From an uncultured Armatimonadota bacterium (GTDB taxonomy: Bacteria; Armatimonadota; Fimbriimonadia; Fimbriimonadales; Fimbriimonadaceae): 64,000 bases of DNA. The notes under the pieces were generated by a model. The model was given only the letters and a program-made list of their open reading frames with translations. It was not told the DNA's origin and did not search any database. Location: positions 62,001 to 126,000 of the forward strand of contig CAIYLG010000022.1 of NCBI GenBank assembly GCA_903927025.1, written 5' to 3'. The position numbers and the translations under genes are program-made. Positions 25,669-34,745 of this stretch are shown one piece after another (positions within the stretch are counted from its first letter, which is position 1; every line of letters starts with the position of its first letter).

Positions 25669-27660
25669 TTGTTTACGTTTACCGATGGACTCGTCATTCT
25701 GCGAGATGCGATGTACGCACTCACATGGTTCGTCGCGCTTGTATTCCTTCTGAGCGGCTGTCAGGACTTGATCTACGATATAGGTGCGTACTCGCTGCGC
25801 ATCTATCGTCGAGTCGCCTTTCGAAATCGGGAGCGACTGACGCTTCAGAAGCTCCGCGTTCGAGATCAGCAGCGCATAGCGGTAATGGTTCCTGCGTGGA
25901 ACGAAGGCGAAGTTGTTGCCGCGATGGTCAACAACATCATCCAGCGCGTTGAGTACAAGAACTACTTAGTCTTCGTTGGGACATACCCTAACGACCCCGC
26001 CACCCAGAACGCTGTCGATCGACTCGCCAAAGAGTATCCGCAGATCATCAAAGTTGTTACTCCAAAGCCTGGCCCAACGACCAAGGCTGACTGCTTGAAC
26101 AACGTCTACAAGATGATCAAGCTCTATGAAGAGCGGCACGACATCAACTTCGACATCATCATCATGCATGACGCCGAAGACGTGGTTCACCCCCACTCCT
26201 TCCTGCTTTTCAACTATCTGATCCCTCGCGTTGACGTAATTCAGCTGCCCATCCTTCCCCTTCCAACTGACTGGAAGAAGGTAGTGCATTGGTCGTACGC
26301 AGACGAGTTTTCAGAAACTCATATGAAGGACGTCCCCGTCCGCGAGAAAATATCCGGCTTCGTCCCCTACGCGGGAACCGGCACAGGTTTCTCGCGACGC
26401 GTCTTCCGAACCCTTGAGCAGATTGGCGGCTACAAAATTTTCAACGAAGACACGATGACCGAGGACTACTCGATGTCCAAGCGAATTCGTGAGACTGGCT
26501 TTACGTCAATCTTCGTAAACCTGGTTCTTGCCGGTGGCGATGAGAAATGGTACACGCCTCTGAGCAAGCGACCCACTTTCATTGCCAACTGGGCTTACTT
26601 CCCGATGGACTTCACCCGCGCCGTCCGACAAAAGACGCGATGGATCATTGGAATATCGCTTCAAGAATGGGAATTGGGCGGTTGGTCGGGCAGTCTCCGC
26701 GTTAAGGAGAACCTGCTAAAGGACCGTAAGGTTTTTGTCGCGGCGGGAACTTCCCTGCTTGGCTACGTCCTGCTTCTGTACTTCATCGTGTTCGCCCTTG
26801 GCGACAACCACATCATCCCGTTCAAGCTGCTGCCGATCATCGAACCGGGCCAGAAATTGCAGCGCCTTGTTCTGGTTGACACGTTCTTCATGTTCTTCCG
26901 AATGTTCCAGCGAGTGGTGTTCGTGGGAATGGTTTACGGTTTGACAGAGGGCCTACTCTCTGTTCCTCGACTTGTGGTTGGAAACGTGATCAACGGCTTA
27001 GCCGCCTTCCGTGCCCTACAAGCGTTTGCCCGTGCCCGTCAAGGCAAGGCAGCGGTGAAGTGGGACAATACCCAGCACGTTGAGGGCGTTGGTGAACTGC
27101 CCAGCGACGACGATGATCTGGACAAGCCACAGGAACGGCGAGAGAACCTTGATGTCGATAGCCTCATCGCCTCATTCGGCAGCCGAGACGTGTGGGAAGT
27201 GATTCACGCCATGGAGGCGTTGCCTAAGCAGGTCACGAACAAACAGCGCACCGAGATTGTTAGGGCGTTCTACGAATTCGTAGAGAGTCGAGAAGGCAAG
27301 GTTCGGTCCATGGTTGCCAGAGTTTCTGGATTCCTCGGCTGGGAAGAACTGAGCCCACCACTCCTTACTCTGCTCCACGACAAGGACTGGGCCGTCCGAG
27401 CCAATGCCGCAAAGGCGCTCCTCAAACAGCCGCACTTTGATCGGCTAGTTGAGACGGCGTTCGTCGATGCTGACATCTATGTTCGTGATCTGCTGGTCAA
27501 GGTCATCGAGCAGGACTCAATGAAGCAGGACATCCTCATCCGGGAACTGGATCATGACTACATGATCACGACCCGAACGGTTCTGTTGCGAGAGTCCCTC
27601 ATTATTCGAACTCGCTACGAGAAGTTCAAGCAGCAACAGCAGCAGCAGAATCTCGGCTGA
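25669..27660 (+). CDS. NfrB-like processive glycosyltransferase with C-terminal HEAT-like domain
   Basis: 663 aa from a TTG start (GGAA 8 bases upstream; ATG 25711 is the alternative). The first membrane helix is at 15-35. A GT-A domain follows, carrying HDAED (metal-binding acidic motif, 167-171), TED (264-266, catalytic base) and QKTRW (321-325). That set is the D, D-x-D, E/TED, Q-x-x-R-W signature of processive GT2 enzymes, and overall the domain resembles NfrB, the synthase of the phage N4 receptor glycan. Membrane helices lie at 357-378, 402-430 and near 435-450. E. coli NfrB ends in a c-di-GMP-binding MshEN domain. Here the tail (about 500-650) is a set of helical HEAT-like repeats (DWAVRANAAKALLKQP and similar), ending in a glutamine run. 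It pairs with the BcsB-like gene upstream. Confidence 0.85.
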   Translation: MFTFTDGLVILRDAMYALTWFVALVFLLSGCQDLIYDIGAYSLRIYRRVAFRNRERLTLQKLRVRDQQRIAVMVPAWNEGEVVAAMVNNIIQRVEYKNYLVFVGTYPNDPATQNAVDRLAKEYPQIIKVVTPKPGPTTKADCLNNVYKMIKLYEERHDINFDIIIMHDAEDVVHPHSFLLFNYLIPRVDVIQLPILPLPTDWKKVVHWSYADEFSETHMKDVPVREKISGFVPYAGTGTGFSRRVFRTLEQIGGYKIFNEDTMTEDYSMSKRIRETGFTSIFVNLVLAGGDEKWYTPLSKRPTFIANWAYFPMDFTRAVRQKTRWIIGISLQEWELGGWSGSLRVKENLLKDRKVFVAAGTSLLGYVLLLYFIVFALGDNHIIPFKLLPIIEPGQKLQRLVLVDTFFMFFRMFQRVVFVGMVYGLTEGLLSVPRLVVGNVINGLAAFRALQAFARARQGKAAVKWDNTQHVEGVGELPSDDDDLDKPQERRENLDVDSLIASFGSRDVWEVIHAMEALPKQVTNKQRTEIVRAFYEFVESREGKVRSMVARVSGFLGWEELSPPLLTLLHDKDWAVRANAAKALLKQPHFDRLVETAFVDADIYVRDLLVKVIEQDSMKQDILIRELDHDYMITTRTVLLRESLIIRTRYEKFKQQQQQQNLG

Positions 27661-27665
27661 TCCGC

Positions 27666-28223
27666 TCAGGATTCATATTTGGGAAGACGCTCAACCGGAT
27701 ATTGAGCGAGCGTCAGCCCCGCTTGGTCCTTTGCCGACAGTACGGGCGACTGCACTGGCCACTCAATTCCAATCTCTGGGTCATTCCACAGGATAGTCGA
27801 GTCTCCTGCCGCTTCATAAAGCACGGAGCACTTGTACGCCACGGTGGCGTGATCGCCCAGCACCGCGAAGCCGTGAGCGAACCCAGCAGGAATGAACAAT
27901 TGGGCATGGTTCTGGTCGCTGAGAATTCTGCCTACCCATTTGCCAAAGTATGGTGAGCCAAAGCGGATGTCGACGGCAACGTCCAGGATCTCACCGGACA
28001 GCACCTGGATCAGCTTAGCCTGGCCATTGGGAACCTGAAAATGAAGCCCCCGTAGAACGCCTGGCCCAGAGTGAGACACGTTGTCCTGGACAAATCCACA
28101 TTCGATCCCTGCCTCTCGATATCGTGCCTCATGGTAGGACTCAAGGAAGTAGCCGCGCGAATCTCCAAATGACTTGGGAGTGATCAACAGCACGCCAGGA
28201 AGTTCGGTCTCCTCAACTGTCAT
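27666..28223 (-). CDS. rfbC: dTDP-4-dehydrorhamnose 3,5-epimerase
   Basis: 185 aa, the normal length of RmlC/RfbC. It converts dTDP-4-keto-6-deoxyglucose to the L-rhamnose configuration. The catalytic His is H61 in LRGLHFQ, and the family strands [12 protein letters not shown] and [13 protein letters not shown] are intact. It overlaps the upstream rfbA by 4 bases, so it is the last gene of the sugar-nucleotide operon. It is convergent with the glycosyltransferase gene, with only 5 bases between stops and no terminator seen. Confidence 0.95.
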   Translation of the reverse strand: MTVEETELPGVLLITPKSFGDSRGYFLESYHEARYREAGIECGFVQDNVSHSGPGVLRGLHFQVPNGQAKLIQVLSGEILDVAVDIRFGSPYFGKWVGRILSDQNHAQLFIPAGFAHGFAVLGDHATVAYKCSVLYEAAGDSTILWNDPEIGIEWPVQSPVLSAKDQAGLTLAQYPVERLPKYES

Positions 28224-29104
28224 GGCTGCACACCGTATTTGGCGAGAGCCTCGAGATACTCGCCGTACTGATTCTTCTTCAGCGGTTCTGCTAAAGCAAG
28301 GAGTTGCTCTGCATCAATCCATCCGTTACGGAATGAGATTTCTTCAGGACAACATATCATCAGTCCCTGTCTCTGCTCGATGGTTTCCACGAAGTTCGTG
28401 GCTTGAATGAGTGCTTCATGCGTACCGGTATCCAACCAGGCCGCTCCACGTCCGAGCCTTTCCACTCTAAGTGTTCCCTTCTGAAGGTACGCATCGTTGA
28501 CGGCGGTAATTTCCAACTCGCCCCTCGGTGACGGCCTTACAGCCTTAGCCACTTCAACCACGTCACTGTCATAGAAATACAATCCAGTAACGGCGAGATT
28601 CGATTTAGGCACGAGAGGCTTCTCCTCGATCGAGAGGGCTTCTCCGGTTTGGCTGCACTCAACGACACCGTATCGCTCAGGGTCCTTAACCCAGTACGCA
28701 AAAACAGTGGCCCCATCCTCATGAGTGGCCGCGGATCTCAGCTGAGACTGCAGGCTCTGGCCATAAAAGATATTGTCACCCAGTACCAATGCGCACGGGT
28801 CGCCGGCGATAAAATCTTCGGCGAGCAGGAATGCTTGGGCAAGACCATCGGGGCTCGGTTGGGCCACGTACGTTATTGAGATCCCCCAATCTGAACCATC
28901 ACCCAGTAGTCGCTTGAATGCATCCTGCTCGTGGGGAGTGTTGATCACCACAATCTCACGGATCCCTGACATCATCAGGACCCCGAGCGGATAGTAGATC
29001 ATCGGCTTGTTGTAAATCGGCAAGAGCTGCTTACTGACGGCCCTGGTTACGGGCCAGAGTCTGCTGCCGGTGCCTCCCGCGAGGACGATTCCCTTCTTTG
29101 TCAT
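28220..29104 (-). CDS. rfbA: Glucose-1-phosphate thymidylyltransferase
   Basis: 294 aa, full length. It makes dTDP-glucose from dTTP and glucose-1-phosphate, the first step to dTDP-rhamnose. The nucleotide-binding [11 protein letters not shown] loop is at the N-terminus; the metal-binding Asp is in LGDNIFYG, and the KPMIYYPL strand is present. It shares an ATGA overlap with rfbC. The rfbB gene lies 33 bases upstream in the same direction. Confidence 0.95.
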   Translation of the reverse strand: MTKKGIVLAGGTGSRLWPVTRAVSKQLLPIYNKPMIYYPLGVLMMSGIREIVVINTPHEQDAFKRLLGDGSDWGISITYVAQPSPDGLAQAFLLAEDFIAGDPCALVLGDNIFYGQSLQSQLRSAATHEDGATVFAYWVKDPERYGVVECSQTGEALSIEEKPLVPKSNLAVTGLYFYDSDVVEVAKAVRPSPRGELEITAVNDAYLQKGTLRVERLGRGAAWLDTGTHEALIQATNFVETIEQRQGLMICCPEEISFRNGWIDAEQLLALAEPLKKNQYGEYLEALAKYGVQP

Positions 29105-29137
29105 TCGATCTTCCTTGGTCTGATTTTCGGTATGTCG

Positions 29138-30196
29138 CTATCGCTGGGCGTAGTTTTGGTCGATCCACTGACGGTACTCGCCAGACCGGACACTGTCGAC
29201 CCATTTTGGATTTTCCAGATACCACTTTACAGTTTTTGCCAAGCCCGACTCAAAGCTTTCAGTGGGCTCCCAACCAAGTTCAGCGCGAACCTTGGATGCA
29301 TCAATGGCGTACCGAAAGTCGTGCCCTGGCCGGTCCTTCACGTAAGTAATTTGGCCCTCGATCTTGCTGTTATCCATTCCTGTCGCCTCGGCTACGGCGC
29401 CAATGATCGCGTGCACGATATCGATGTTCTTCCTCTCGGCGTTGCCGCCAATGTTGTATGTTTCACCGGAAGCGCCCTTTTCAAAAACGAGCCAAATTGC
29501 TTCGCAGTGGTCTTCGACATAGAGCCAGTCTCTAATATTTTCGCCTTTGCCGTAGATGGGCAAGGGCTTCCCTTCCAAAGCGTTGAGGATCATGAGCGGC
29601 ATCAACTTCTCTGGGAACTGCCTTGGCCCATAGTTATTGGAGCAGTTCGTGATGGTTACGGGCAAGCCATAGGTTCTCGAATACGCCCGCACCAGGTGAT
29701 CACTTGCCGCCTTGGACGCAGAATAGGCGCTGCTGGGATCGTACCGAGTCTCTTCCGTAAACATTCCGGTTTCCCCAAGCGATCCGTAGACCTCGTCCGT
29801 GCTGATGTGGTGAAAACGATATCGGTTGGATTCTGCGGTTTCGGTTCGAAACAGTTCAAGCAGGTTGAGGGTCCCCATCACGTTTGTTTCCACGAACTCG
29901 GTGGGCCCGGAGATGGATCGGTCAACGTGGCTCTCTGCAGCAAAGTGGACAACGGAATCGGGTTGATACTGCTTCCAAACTTTGGTCAGCGCCACGCGGT
30001 CGCGAATGTCCGCCCGCTCAAAGTGATAGTTCGGTAGTCCGGAAATGGCTTCTAGGCTCTCCAGGTTTCCCGCGTAGGTGAGGCAGTCAACATTGATGAA
30101 CTCGCACTCAGGGTGCCGGGGAACCATGAGATTGAGCCAGTTGCTTCCAATGAAACCGGCGCCCCCGGTCGCCACAATTGTTTGCGGTTTAACCAT
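29138..30196 (-). CDS. rfbB: dTDP-glucose 4,6-dehydratase
   Basis: 352 aa, full-length extended short-chain dehydrogenase. TGGAGFIG near residue 12 binds NAD, and the catalytic Y-x-x-x-K is in AYSASKAASDH. It converts dTDP-glucose to dTDP-4-keto-6-deoxyglucose, the branch point for several deoxysugars. Neighbouring rfbA and rfbC complete the early steps, but no RfbD reductase is encoded in the window. Confidence 0.95.
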   Translation of the reverse strand: MVKPQTIVATGGAGFIGSNWLNLMVPRHPECEFINVDCLTYAGNLESLEAISGLPNYHFERADIRDRVALTKVWKQYQPDSVVHFAAESHVDRSISGPTEFVETNVMGTLNLLELFRTETAESNRYRFHHISTDEVYGSLGETGMFTEETRYDPSSAYSASKAASDHLVRAYSRTYGLPVTITNCSNNYGPRQFPEKLMPLMILNALEGKPLPIYGKGENIRDWLYVEDHCEAIWLVFEKGASGETYNIGGNAERKNIDIVHAIIGAVAEATGMDNSKIEGQITYVKDRPGHDFRYAIDASKVRAELGWEPTESFESGLAKTVKWYLENPKWVDSVRSGEYRQWIDQNYAQR

Positions 30197-30240
30197 TCTT
30201 GCTAACCAACAAACGTGGAGTGCTGTTGGTGCCCTCGTCT

Positions 30241-31530
30241 TTAGCTGCCAACTGCGAAATATTCAAACCCGGCCGCCTCTGCGGCTGCCTTGCCGTAAAT
30301 TCTTCGACCATCAAACAGGATTCCCTGATTCATCAGGGCTCTCACTGCCGCGAGGTCCAGTTGCTTGAACTCGTTCCATTCCGTTACCAACACCAGGATG
30401 TCGGCTCCTGTCGCCAGAGCCTCAACGTCTGCGACATACTCTATCTGAGGATAAATGCGGCGCACATGCTCAGTCGCCATAGGGTCGTATGCGACCACAG
30501 TGGCTCCCTTCAAAAGCAGCTGCTGGATGATAACGAGGGATTTCGCGTCCCGAATGTCATCCGTATCTGGCTTGAAAGCGAGACCCATGAGTGCGATCCT
30601 CTTGCCAGACAGGGTTCCAAGTCGGGTCTCCATGCGATCGATAAAGTGGAGAGTCTGGTCTTCGTTAACCTTGATGACCTCTTGCAGGAGTTCAAAGTCG
30701 TATCCCAACCGTTCGGCGGTCTTGACCAAACCGACGACATCCTTCGGGAAACAGCTGCCACCCCATCCGAGGCCAGCGTTAAGGAACTGTCGCCCGATAC
30801 GCTGATCAAGTCCCATGCCCTTCGCTACGTCATCGATATTCGCTGAGCACATCTCGCAAATACGGCTGAGGCCGTTGATAAACGAAATCTTCATGGCGAG
30901 GAAGGAGTTCGAACCGTACTTGATCAGTTCGGCAGAGTTGAGGTCCGTGATGATGACTGGGGCTTCGAGAGTCGAATACAGTTCAACCAGCTTTTCTGCA
31001 GCCTCATGCCGCTTGGCTCCGATGACAATTCGATCCGGATGCAGCGTATCACGAATGGCGGAGCCCTCGCGGAGGAATTCTGGGTTGCTGACGATGTCGA
31101 ACAAATCAGGTGAAGCGCCTTGGCTGATGAGGATCTCTTCCACTAAGTCGCCTGAGCCGACTGGAACCGTCGATTTGTTCACCACCACCACGTGGTGCTG
31201 AATGGACTTCCCAATTCCAGCGGCTACAGCCTTTACGGCAGATACATCTGGAGTTCCATCTGGCCCAGGAGGGGTTCCTACGGCGATAAAGATAACTTCG
31301 CTGTTCTGGGTCGCATAGGCGATGGAGTCAGAAATCTCCAGATGGCGACTCTTCAGCACCCGCCGCAACATCTCTTCGATGCCGGGCTCGTAGATAGGGG
31401 ACTGGCCACTCTGAAGAAGCTTAACCTTCTCCGGATTATTGTCAACGCAAATGACGTGGTTTCCTAGTTCAGCAAGAACCACGCCCGTAACTAAGCCGAC
31501 GTACCCCGTACCAACAACTGCAACCTTCAT
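30241..31530 (-). CDS. ugd: UDP-glucose 6-dehydrogenase
   Basis: 429 aa, full length. It oxidises UDP-glucose to UDP-glucuronate for acidic polysaccharides. The N-terminal Rossmann motif is VVGTGYVGLVTG, the catalytic cysteine is C260 in GWGGSCFPKD, and the FLAMKISF helix is typical. It is the first sugar-nucleotide gene of the minus-strand group and suggests that the glycan made nearby contains uronic acid as well as a 6-deoxysugar. Confidence 0.95.
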   Translation of the reverse strand: MKVAVVGTGYVGLVTGVVLAELGNHVICVDNNPEKVKLLQSGQSPIYEPGIEEMLRRVLKSRHLEISDSIAYATQNSEVIFIAVGTPPGPDGTPDVSAVKAVAAGIGKSIQHHVVVVNKSTVPVGSGDLVEEILISQGASPDLFDIVSNPEFLREGSAIRDTLHPDRIVIGAKRHEAAEKLVELYSTLEAPVIITDLNSAELIKYGSNSFLAMKISFINGLSRICEMCSANIDDVAKGMGLDQRIGRQFLNAGLGWGGSCFPKDVVGLVKTAERLGYDFELLQEVIKVNEDQTLHFIDRMETRLGTLSGKRIALMGLAFKPDTDDIRDAKSLVIIQQLLLKGATVVAYDPMATEHVRRIYPQIEYVADVEALATGADILVLVTEWNEFKQLDLAAVRALMNQGILFDGRRIYGKAAAEAAGFEYFAVGS

Positions 31531-31562
31531 CCGAGGCCGTAGGATACCAGCATGCCCCTGAC

Positions 31563-31979
31563 TTATCCCTGTTTCGCGGCTGGATCAGGCACCCTCAACA
31601 GGTCTAAAACCTGGATATGGGTTCGACTGACTGCATAGCGGTAGGGTGAATAACCCACATTATCCTCGGTCATTAAATCTGCACCTGCATCTACCAAGAG
31701 TTGAACAGCCTGATCCGAGCGAGAGTAAATCGCATGAAAAATTGGAGACCGTCCCTCGAGGTCTCGCGAATTGATATTTGCTCCAAAGTCTAGGAAGAGC
31801 CGAATCATTTCGAGGCGGGCGTACTTGCATGCTAGGCAGAGGGGAGTTCGCCCAGAAGAGTCTGTTGAGTCGACCTTGATACCGGAAGCGATCGTTTTGC
31901 GCGCCCGCCTGCAGTCGCCGCTTCGAGCGCTATTGAACAAATCGATGCTGGAGCCAATTGACCGAAACAGTTTAAACAT
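31563..31979 (-). CDS. Small ankyrin-repeat protein
   Basis: 138 aa with about three ankyrin repeats (SSGRTPLCLACKYARLEMIRL, LEGRSPIFHAIYSRSDQAVQ, VGYSPYRYAVSRTHIQVLDL). It has no signal peptide, so it probably works in the cytoplasm by protein binding. Partners are unknown. It is upstream of ugd on the same strand (32 bases), so it might be the promoter-proximal gene of the sugar operon, or simply a passenger. Confidence 0.75.
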   Translation of the reverse strand: MFKLFRSIGSSIDLFNSARSGDCRRARKTIASGIKVDSTDSSGRTPLCLACKYARLEMIRLFLDFGANINSRDLEGRSPIFHAIYSRSDQAVQLLVDAGADLMTEDNVGYSPYRYAVSRTHIQVLDLLRVPDPAAKQG

Positions 31980-32785
31980 GAGAGAGCGTTAGAAGCGGAG
32001 ATGAGGCTCCTTCGCCTAATCAATACCATCCACTTCATAGTACATACTCGGACGATTGATCGAGGATCAACCTAGTTAAAATGCGGAATATTGCCACAAT
32101 TGGGTGCGAATATTGGAAGAGAATATGCATACACCTTGCGTGGACGATTGAGCCAATCTCGGCACCTTTGGGGTTAAGAGTCTAAAGAGATACACACACC
32201 GCTATCTAAATTGAGACCGTCGACGCGATACCCAAAGTTTGAATACAAAAGACATCACTTCTGCAATAATACGCACTACAGGAAAGCCGAGAATGGATTC
32301 GAGTTTGCACTCGATTTGTTTATAAGTGGACTTCAATTGTGATTTAGATGCCGATACACTATGATTAAGAACAACCTCAAACCAAAAACGAATGTCGTCA
32401 TGTGCATATCACGGATCTTCGAGATGTCATTGAAAAGAGCTATCGAAATGATCAAATAGGTGCACAAGCATTTCCTTAGGGTGAGGATGGACGAGTATAT
32501 TGCTGTCCGCTGAACAACTATCCAGATAATTCGTGCATCAGCCGTCCGTTGCATGAAGCGCGAGTCCCCGCCCAGTAATCCTTTTAAGGTAGTGAATGTA
32601 TCGTAGACAGTGAGACGTCACACGATCAGAGTTTCTGGAATATTTGAGCTAATTTGCCCGACGCAGGGATCTCCAAGGTGCCCAGCCGCATGGGAAGGAT
32701 TCGATCTACCGGTGGGTCTTTGAGACCTTACAGCCCACGTTCGATGCTGTACTCTCCCCTACGCGGGTCATAATGAATCTTAGAT
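31980..32785. other. 806-base gap, AT-rich, without a convincing gene
   Basis: Base composition is visibly richer in A and T than the flanking genes, most clearly at 32040-32560. A 73-codon minus-strand frame (32333-32554) has no credible ribosome site or family resemblance and I do not call it. The last 130 bases (from about 32655) turn GC-richer and form possible hairpins (separate entry). The region may be decayed sequence or a remnant of transfer. Confidence 0.5.
32655..32767 (+). ncRNA. Possible structured RNA or leader upstream of the CpsB-like gene
   Basis: Several complementary arms occur here: CCCA/TGGG (32681-32694), GTGGG/CCCAC around GGTCT-TTG-AGACC (32711-32739), and a weak closing match between GCCCG (32657-32661) and CGGGT (32764-32768). 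The 3' arm (GACCTTACAGCC) vaguely recalls the 3' arm of 6S RNA, but the 5' arm does not match what I remember. A possible -10 (TAATTT, 32650-32655) precedes it. No known riboswitch consensus was found. Confidence 0.2.
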
Positions 32786-33574
32786 ATGATAGACATCCAT
32801 TCCCATATACTTCCCGCCATTGACGATGGCTCCAGAAGTGTTGAGGAATCGATTGAGATGGGACGACAGGAGGTCGAGGGTGGCACGACGACGATCTTCG
32901 CCACACCCCATGTCTATACAAATGCTGACTTTGCCAAGTCCGACAGCTTCGTCGAGCGGGTATGCGAGCTTCAAGAAGCTTTTGATGCAGAGGAAGTTGG
33001 GCTCAAAATCGCCCAAGGTGCCGAGGTCTTTCCCATGATGGAAATCATCGATGCCCTTGATGCTGGCCACCCGATCAGCTTGGGTGGGAAGAAGAAGCAC
33101 ATTCTTCTCGACCTACCTCTTGGCCAGTCTCCAATGATCCTCGACAAGCTCACCTTTGAGCTTCTTGCCGCAGGAGTCACTCCAATTCTTGCTCATCCAG
33201 AGCGGACAGCTCCCGTCCAGGAATCTCTTGAGGTGCTCATCCCATTCCTTGAGCGCGGGGTGCTGTGCCAGGTGAATGCCGGAAGTCTTTTCGGAAAGTA
33301 CGGGCCACAGGCACAGAAGCGCGGACACGAGATCCTAAGCATGCAATGGGCGGCTTTCCTCGCCTCGGATAAGCACAGGCCGAGCAGCAAGGGTCCGATG
33401 TTGCGATATGGAAAATCCCAACTGGTAGGTCTCCCTGGCGAATATCTCGAAGAGATCACGGTAAGGAACCCAGGCCTCGTTCTGGCAGGTAAAAGCGTTC
33501 CGCAGATTGACTACGACATCCTTAAAGTGCCGAAGGAAAAGAAGTTCCTGGGCATTTTCAAGAGACGATCGTGA
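32786..33574 (+). CDS. CpsB/CapC-like PHP-family tyrosine phosphatase
   Basis: 262 aa. The PHP metal-binding motifs are all present: MIDIHSHILPAIDDG at the N-terminus, FATPHVY, QGAEVFP, LAHPER and SDKHR. This order fits the manganese-dependent tyrosine phosphatases (CpsB, YwqE) that control exopolysaccharide assembly, and its place next to sugar-nucleotide genes agrees. No matching BY-kinase (Wzc/CpsD) is in the window. It overlaps hemW by four bases (GTGA). A histidinol-phosphatase role is less likely because of the SDKHR ending and length. Confidence 0.88.
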   Translation: MIDIHSHILPAIDDGSRSVEESIEMGRQEVEGGTTTIFATPHVYTNADFAKSDSFVERVCELQEAFDAEEVGLKIAQGAEVFPMMEIIDALDAGHPISLGGKKKHILLDLPLGQSPMILDKLTFELLAAGVTPILAHPERTAPVQESLEVLIPFLERGVLCQVNAGSLFGKYGPQAQKRGHEILSMQWAAFLASDKHRPSSKGPMLRYGKSQLVGLPGEYLEEITVRNPGLVLAGKSVPQIDYDILKVPKEKKFLGIFKRRS

Positions 33575-34710
33575 TCCCCAGCATCGAAATTCTTGCGACC
33601 ACAGGCGTTGCGGTCTACGTCCACGTGCCTTTTTGCCCTACAAAGTGCGGCTACTGCGACTTCAATTCTTATGCGATGAACGGCGAGATCGTGGATCGCA
33701 CGGTTCAGGCCATGGTGAGAGAGATTCGATCCTCCCCACTAACGGGCGTCCCCGCCAAGACCATATTCTTTGGTGGCGGAACTCCGACGTTCTTGGCTGA
33801 AGAGCAGCTTCTGTCCGTTTTTCAGGCTGTCCTTGATGTTCACCCACCTTTACCCGGGGCAGAAATCACAAGCGAGGCGAACCCAGGCACGGTTGACATG
33901 CCCAAGTTTAAGTCGATGCGCGGAGCCGGGTTCAATCGAATCAGTCTAGGCGCTCAGAGCTTCCTCGACAGCGATCTTCTTCGGTTAGGTCGCATCCACA
34001 AATCAGGGGAAATCGAAAGAGCCGTCGGTGCGGCCAGAGAAGCAGGATTTGATAACCTCAATCTGGACCTGATGTTTGGGCTCCCAAACCAAAGCACACA
34101 CGCTTGGAAGGAAAATCTAACCCGTGCTCTCGCCTTGAAGCCAGAGCACTTGAGTCTGTATTGCCTAACCATCGAACAGAACACGGCGTTTTACAAAGAG
34201 CATCTGCGGGGTCAGCTCGTCTTGCCAGACGACGAGGTGCAGGTTGAGATGTACGACGAGTGTATTTCTCGAACTTTAGAGCAAGGATTTGAGCAGTACG
34301 AGATCTCCAATTTCTCAAAGCCCGGCCTTGCCTGTCAACACAACATTTGCTATTGGCGGGGAGAGGCTTATGCGGGCTACGGCCCCGGGGCGGTTGGGGC
34401 TGTGCCAGTCGGAGAGGAGTTCGTTCGATACACCAACCTAAAGCACCCGGATGGATACTGCGAGGCAGTTCAGAAGGGTGCCAACCTTAGGTTCGAATCG
34501 GAGAGCCTTTCTCCAGAAACTCTCCGGGTGGAGCGGATCATGCTCGGTCTGAGAATGAACAACGGGATCAATCTGAAGGATCTTCAGATTCCAGATTTTG
34601 CCGTCGCAAAACTTGAAACACGCGGTTGGATTGAGCGAAATGATCAACATATGTCCCTTTCTGCTCAGGGCCGTCACTTTTGCTCTGAAGTAGCCCTCGA
34701 GTTGATCTAG
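33571..34710 (+). CDS. hemW: HemW-like radical SAM protein
   Basis: 379 aa from GTG 33571, overlapping the preceding stop. The CPTKCGYCDFNSY cluster (CxxxCxxC) binds the radical-SAM iron-sulphur centre, with an extra cysteine two residues further as aspartate. GGGTPTFL follows for SAM binding. HemW is a haem chaperone; older annotations call it oxygen-independent coproporphyrinogen oxidase. The CxxxCxxCxF motif and the C-terminal HemN domain (RVERIMLGLRMNNGINL) suit HemW. It is coupled to the phosphatase gene by overlap, but a functional link is not evident. Confidence 0.9.
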   Translation: MIPSIEILATTGVAVYVHVPFCPTKCGYCDFNSYAMNGEIVDRTVQAMVREIRSSPLTGVPAKTIFFGGGTPTFLAEEQLLSVFQAVLDVHPPLPGAEITSEANPGTVDMPKFKSMRGAGFNRISLGAQSFLDSDLLRLGRIHKSGEIERAVGAAREAGFDNLNLDLMFGLPNQSTHAWKENLTRALALKPEHLSLYCLTIEQNTAFYKEHLRGQLVLPDDEVQVEMYDECISRTLEQGFEQYEISNFSKPGLACQHNICYWRGEAYAGYGPGAVGAVPVGEEFVRYTNLKHPDGYCEAVQKGANLRFESESLSPETLRVERIMLGLRMNNGINLKDLQIPDFAVAKLETRGWIERNDQHMSLSAQGRHFCSEVALELI

Positions 34711-34745
34711 AGCCGCAATCGTCGAAGCATGGGTACCCTTCCAAC

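Noticed and set aside
29132-30037. 301-codon open frame opposite rfbB
   Set aside because: The minus strand encodes an unmistakable dTDP-glucose dehydratase; this is a shadow frame.
30199-30846. 215-codon open frame opposite ugd
   Set aside because: Antisense to a full-length UDP-glucose dehydrogenase; no domain or ribosome site.
32333-32554. 73-codon hydrophobic frame in the AT-rich gap
   Set aside because: No ribosome site, no domain, hydrophobicity follows from AT-rich sequence.
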